From an uncultured Oscillospiraceae bacterium (lineage in GTDB: Bacteria > Bacillota > Clostridia > Oscillospirales > Acutalibacteraceae): a stretch of 8,006 nt of DNA. A program made the translations under genes and the position numbers. The notes under the pieces are model-generated. The model had not been told where the DNA came from. It worked only from the letters and a program-made list of their open reading frames with translations, and did not search any database. The stretch is taken from contig USDZ01000073.1 in NCBI GenBank assembly GCA_900553525.1, forward strand, positions 1 to 8,006, given 5' to 3'. Shown here in pieces: positions 5,711-8,006 of this stretch (position 1 is its first letter; every line of letters starts with the position of its first letter).

Positions 5711-7219
5711 ATGAAAGAACAACTTAAAGAAAAAACCAAGGAAGCCTTGACGAGTGTCCTGCCGATCACAGCCATCGTGTTTTTGCTGAGCGTCACACTC
5801 GTCCCCATGGAGACCGGCACACTGCTCCTCTTTCTCGCGGGGGCGTTCCTGCTGATCATCGGCATGGGCTTTTTCCAAATGGGCGCCGAGATGGCCATGA
5901 CGCCGCTGGGCCAGGGGATCGGCAGCCGTCTAATGAAGGGAAAGAAAATCTGGCTGATCGTGCTGGTCTGTTTCCTGATGGGCGCGGTGATCACCATAGC
6001 CGAACCGGATTTGCAGGTGCTGGCCAACCAGGTGGCTTCCATCCCAAACCCGGTCCTCATTTATACGGTGGCGGTCGGCGTGGGCGTTTTTTTGGTCATC
6101 GCCTTTTTACGGATCTTGTTTCAGATCAGCCTGTCCAAAATGCTGGCGGTCCTGTATATCCTGCTTTTTATCCTGTCCTTTTTCGCGCCGGACGCCTTCA
6201 CCGCCGTCGCCTTCGATTCCGGCGGCGTGACCACCGGCCCGATGACCGTCCCCTTTATTATGGCGCTGGGTGTCGGGCTTTCCGCCGCCCGCAGCGACAA
6301 GGACAGCGCCAACGACAGCTTCGGCCTGGTCGCGCTGTGCAGCGTGGGACCGATCGCCATGGTGCTGCTGCTGGGGATTTTCTATCATCCGACCGACGCC
6401 GTCTACAACGCGTCCGAGCTTACGCCCATCCTGCTGACGCAGGACGTGGTCCGGGTCTTCGCCTCCGCCCTGCCGCAGTATACGCAGGAGGTTTTGATCA
6501 GCATCCTGCCGGTGGCGGGCGTTTTCGCGGTGTTTCAGCTCTTGACCCGGAACTACCGCAAACGGCAGGTGCTGCGGATGTGCGTGGGGTTTGTGTATAC
6601 GATCCTGGGTCTGATCCTGTTTCTGACCGGCGTAAACGTCGGGTTTGCGCCGGTGGGCAATCTGTTGGGCGGAAGCCTGGGCGGGAGCGCTTTGAAATGG
6701 TTGCTGCTCCCCATCGGGATGATCGTGGGCTATTCCATCGTCAAGGCCGAGCCGGCCGTACAGGTCCTGAACATCCAGGTGGAGGAGGTTACCGGCGGCG
6801 TGGTTTCACACACCATGATGAACCGGGCTTTGTCTATCGGTGTCGCCAGTGCGGTGATGCTGGCCATGGTGCGTGTCTTGACGGGGATCAATATCTATTG
6901 GATCCTGATACCGGGATATGCGCTGGCCTTGATTCTGAGCCGTTTTGTTCCTCCGATTTTCGTGGGCATCGCCTACGATTCCGGCGGCGTCGCCAGCGGG
7001 CCTATGACCTCCACCTTTCTGCTGCCGCTGGCGATGGGCGCCTGTACCGGCGTGGGCGGCAACGTGGTCACCGACGCTTTCGGTGTGGTTGCCCTGGTCG
7101 CGCTGTCGCCGCTGATTACCATTCAGATCATGGGGCTGATCTATGTCCATAAATCCCAGAAGACACCGCCGCCCGCGCAGGCGCTGCCGGACGATATTAT
7201 CGATCTGGAGGAGGAATAG
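5711..7219 (+). CDS. DUF1538 family membrane protein, duplicated; candidate cation/proton antiporter or transporter
   Basis: The product has 502 very hydrophobic residues with more than ten likely membrane helices and no ATPase domain. It consists of two homologous halves. Half 1 shows AEPDLQVLANQV (97-108), FDSGGVTTGPMTVPF (168-182) and DSFGLVALCSVGPI (202-215). Half 2 shows AEPAVQVLNIQV (347-358), YDSGGVASGPMTSTF (422-436) and DAFGVVALVALSPL (455-468). The DSGG-x-x-x-GPMT signature and the repeated Glu-Pro are hallmarks of DUF1538. I recall that DUF1538 proteins UmpA/UmpB of Halomonas were reported as a two-subunit sodium (lithium, potassium)/proton antiporter; that should be checked. Here both modules are in one chain. 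The tail is acidic (DDIIDLEEE). The ATG at 5711 is the only reasonable start, but its GGAGG lies 15 bases away, unusually far. The stop is 5 bases before the PII-like gene, so the two are almost surely one transcript and one functional unit. Confidence 0.93.
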   Translation: MKEQLKEKTKEALTSVLPITAIVFLLSVTLVPMETGTLLLFLAGAFLLIIGMGFFQMGAEMAMTPLGQGIGSRLMKGKKIWLIVLVCFLMGAVITIAEPDLQVLANQVASIPNPVLIYTVAVGVGVFLVIAFLRILFQISLSKMLAVLYILLFILSFFAPDAFTAVAFDSGGVTTGPMTVPFIMALGVGLSAARSDKDSANDSFGLVALCSVGPIAMVLLLGIFYHPTDAVYNASELTPILLTQDVVRVFASALPQYTQEVLISILPVAGVFAVFQLLTRNYRKRQVLRMCVGFVYTILGLILFLTGVNVGFAPVGNLLGGSLGGSALKWLLLPIGMIVGYSIVKAEPAVQVLNIQVEEVTGGVVSHTMMNRALSIGVASAVMLAMVRVLTGINIYWILIPGYALALILSRFVPPIFVGIAYDSGGVASGPMTSTFLLPLAMGACTGVGGNVVTDAFGVVALVALSPLITIQIMGLIYVHKSQKTPPPAQALPDDIIDLEEE

Positions 7220-7224
7220 AGTGT

Positions 7225-7941
7225 ATGACGGCACCGAATGTAACAGCACAGGAAGGAAAACAGAACCTGCCCCGGATGCTGATCGCCATCACCCACATAG
7301 ACACCGAAAGAAAGCTGAAGAAAACGCTGGAATCGCTGCGCATTCCCATCTATTATCAATGCCGCGGACAAGGGACGGCGCCCTCTGAGATCATGGACAT
7401 CCTGGGGATGCGGGGAAGCATCCGGCTGATAACCATGAGCTTTCTGCCGAAATTCCGGGTGGAAGAGGTCTTTCGGCAGATGGAGGAACAACTGTCGATC
7501 AAACGCCGAGGAGGCGGGATCGCCGTCACCATCCCGGTCACCGGGATGCAAAGCCCGATCCTTTCGATGCTCAACGACACGGCCAAAGAGATGGTGAAGA
7601 ACCGAATCGAAGGAGATGAAAACAAGGTGAAGGAAACATCGCAGTATGCGGCTCTCTGGGTCTCGGTTGCCGGAGGATACGGCGACGATGTGGTGGAAGC
7701 GGCCAGGACGGCCGGGGCAACAGGCGGCACGATGATGAAAGGCAAGCGGTGCGGTGCGGAACCGATTGTCCAGTATCTCGGGATCCCCATGCAGGCGGAG
7801 CAGGATTTTGTGATGATGGTCGTGCCGAAGGAGAAAAAGGCGGCCGTGATGACCGCCATCAGTGAAAAATGCGGGCTTAAAACCGAGGCGCACGGCGTGG
7901 TGCTGTCCATGCCGGTTGACGACATCATGGGTCTGGAATAA
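7225..7941 (+). CDS. PII-like (GlnB superfamily) regulator with two tandem PII domains
   Basis: The product has 238 residues and looks cytosolic. Two ferredoxin-like PII modules are visible. The first (about 16-112) runs from the strand MLIAITHID through CRGQGTAPSEIMDILG (46-61) to IAVTIPVTGM (99-108). The second (about 142-238) contains LWVSVAGGYGDDVVEAA, AGATGGTMMKGKRCGAEP (163-180), the FVMMVVPKEK strand (195-204) and a final VVLSMPVDDIMGL. AGATGGT is the typical PII segment. A linker of about 25 charged residues joins them. Usual PII proteins are about 112 residues, so this is a fusion of two. PII proteins bind nucleotides and small ligands, and control transporters or enzymes by contact. 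Next to DUF1538, the likely partner is that membrane protein. The classical T-loop uridylylation context is not evident. GGAGGAGG (7207-7214) sits inside the end of the upstream gene, 10 bases before the ATG, which indicates coupled translation. Confidence 0.9.
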   Translation: MTAPNVTAQEGKQNLPRMLIAITHIDTERKLKKTLESLRIPIYYQCRGQGTAPSEIMDILGMRGSIRLITMSFLPKFRVEEVFRQMEEQLSIKRRGGGIAVTIPVTGMQSPILSMLNDTAKEMVKNRIEGDENKVKETSQYAALWVSVAGGYGDDVVEAARTAGATGGTMMKGKRCGAEPIVQYLGIPMQAEQDFVMMVVPKEKKAAVMTAISEKCGLKTEAHGVVLSMPVDDIMGLE

Positions 7942-7945
7942 GCGC

Positions 7946-7967
7946 CCCGCGCAGGCATCGGCGCGGG
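7946..7967 (+). terminator. GC-rich hairpin after the PII-like gene, possible terminator without a clear T-run
   Basis: CCCGCGC (7946-7952) pairs with GCGCGGG (7961-7967) around an 8-base loop, starting 4 bases after the stop codon. The bases that follow (AAACCGG) are not T-rich. A second possible stem is CCCCTT (7975-7980) with AAGGGG (7993-7998). The last bases GGGGGAATCCCC look like the beginning of another hairpin cut by the window edge, which may be the true terminator. Confidence 0.4.
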
Positions 7968-8006
7968 AAACCGGCCCCTTCCGAATTCAAACAAGGGGGA
8001 ATCCCC

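Noticed and set aside
4333..6060. 575-codon open frame on the minus strand
   Set aside because: It spans the ABC permease end, the gap and the start of the DUF1538 gene in antisense. Its composition is shadow-like and it shows no domain.
7221..7223. GTG as alternative start next to the PII-like gene, with better spacing to GGAGGAGG
   Set aside because: It is in a different frame, which does not encode the PII domains.
7141..7893. 250-codon open frame on the minus strand
   Set aside because: It is antisense to the PII-like gene, has no ribosome-binding site of note, and its composition is shadow-like.

Overview
The window looks like chromosomal DNA from a moderately GC-rich low-GC-phylum (Firmicutes/Bacillota) organism, most likely a member of class Clostridia such as the Oscillospiraceae group. 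This placement is an inference. It rests on purine-rich GGAGG Shine-Dalgarno sites, sigma-A type promoters, a DegV-family lipid-binding protein, a large MacB/FtsX-type ABC exporter fused to its ATPase, and a DUF1538 membrane protein paired with a PII-like regulator. No phage, transposon, CRISPR, rRNA or tRNA signal was seen.

Layout. Bases 1-272 hold the 3' end of a gene encoding a protein that ends in two LysM domains, closed by a strong hairpin terminator at 298-341. An AT-richer gap follows (342-561). It contains a small hairpin and an isolated strong ribosome-binding site with a five-codon reading frame. Two genes lie on the minus strand: a 184-residue helical protein of unknown function (562-1116) and, upstream of it, a DegV-family protein (1330-2199). 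Three genes lie on the plus strand: an ATPase-permease fusion ABC transporter (2569-5577), a DUF1538 membrane protein with an internal duplication (5711-7219), and a protein with two PII-like domains (7225-7941).

The degV-family gene and the ABC transporter gene are divergently transcribed. Each has a clear sigma-A promoter with exact 17-bp spacing (TTGACT/TATACT on minus, TTGACG/TACAAT on plus). Two perfect tandem copies of a 24-bp unit fill almost all of the space between the two -35 boxes.

The part most likely to be a working system is the DUF1538-PII pair. The genes are 5 bp apart and translation appears tightly linked. Members of the PII superfamily commonly bind and gate membrane transporters next to which they are encoded (AmtB-GlnK, SbtA-SbtB). 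The simplest reading is a transporter or cation/proton antiporter with a dedicated ligand-sensing regulator. The unusual points are that both proteins are internally duplicated and that the regulator is a two-domain PII fusion. No transport substrate or sensed ligand can be read from the sequence.
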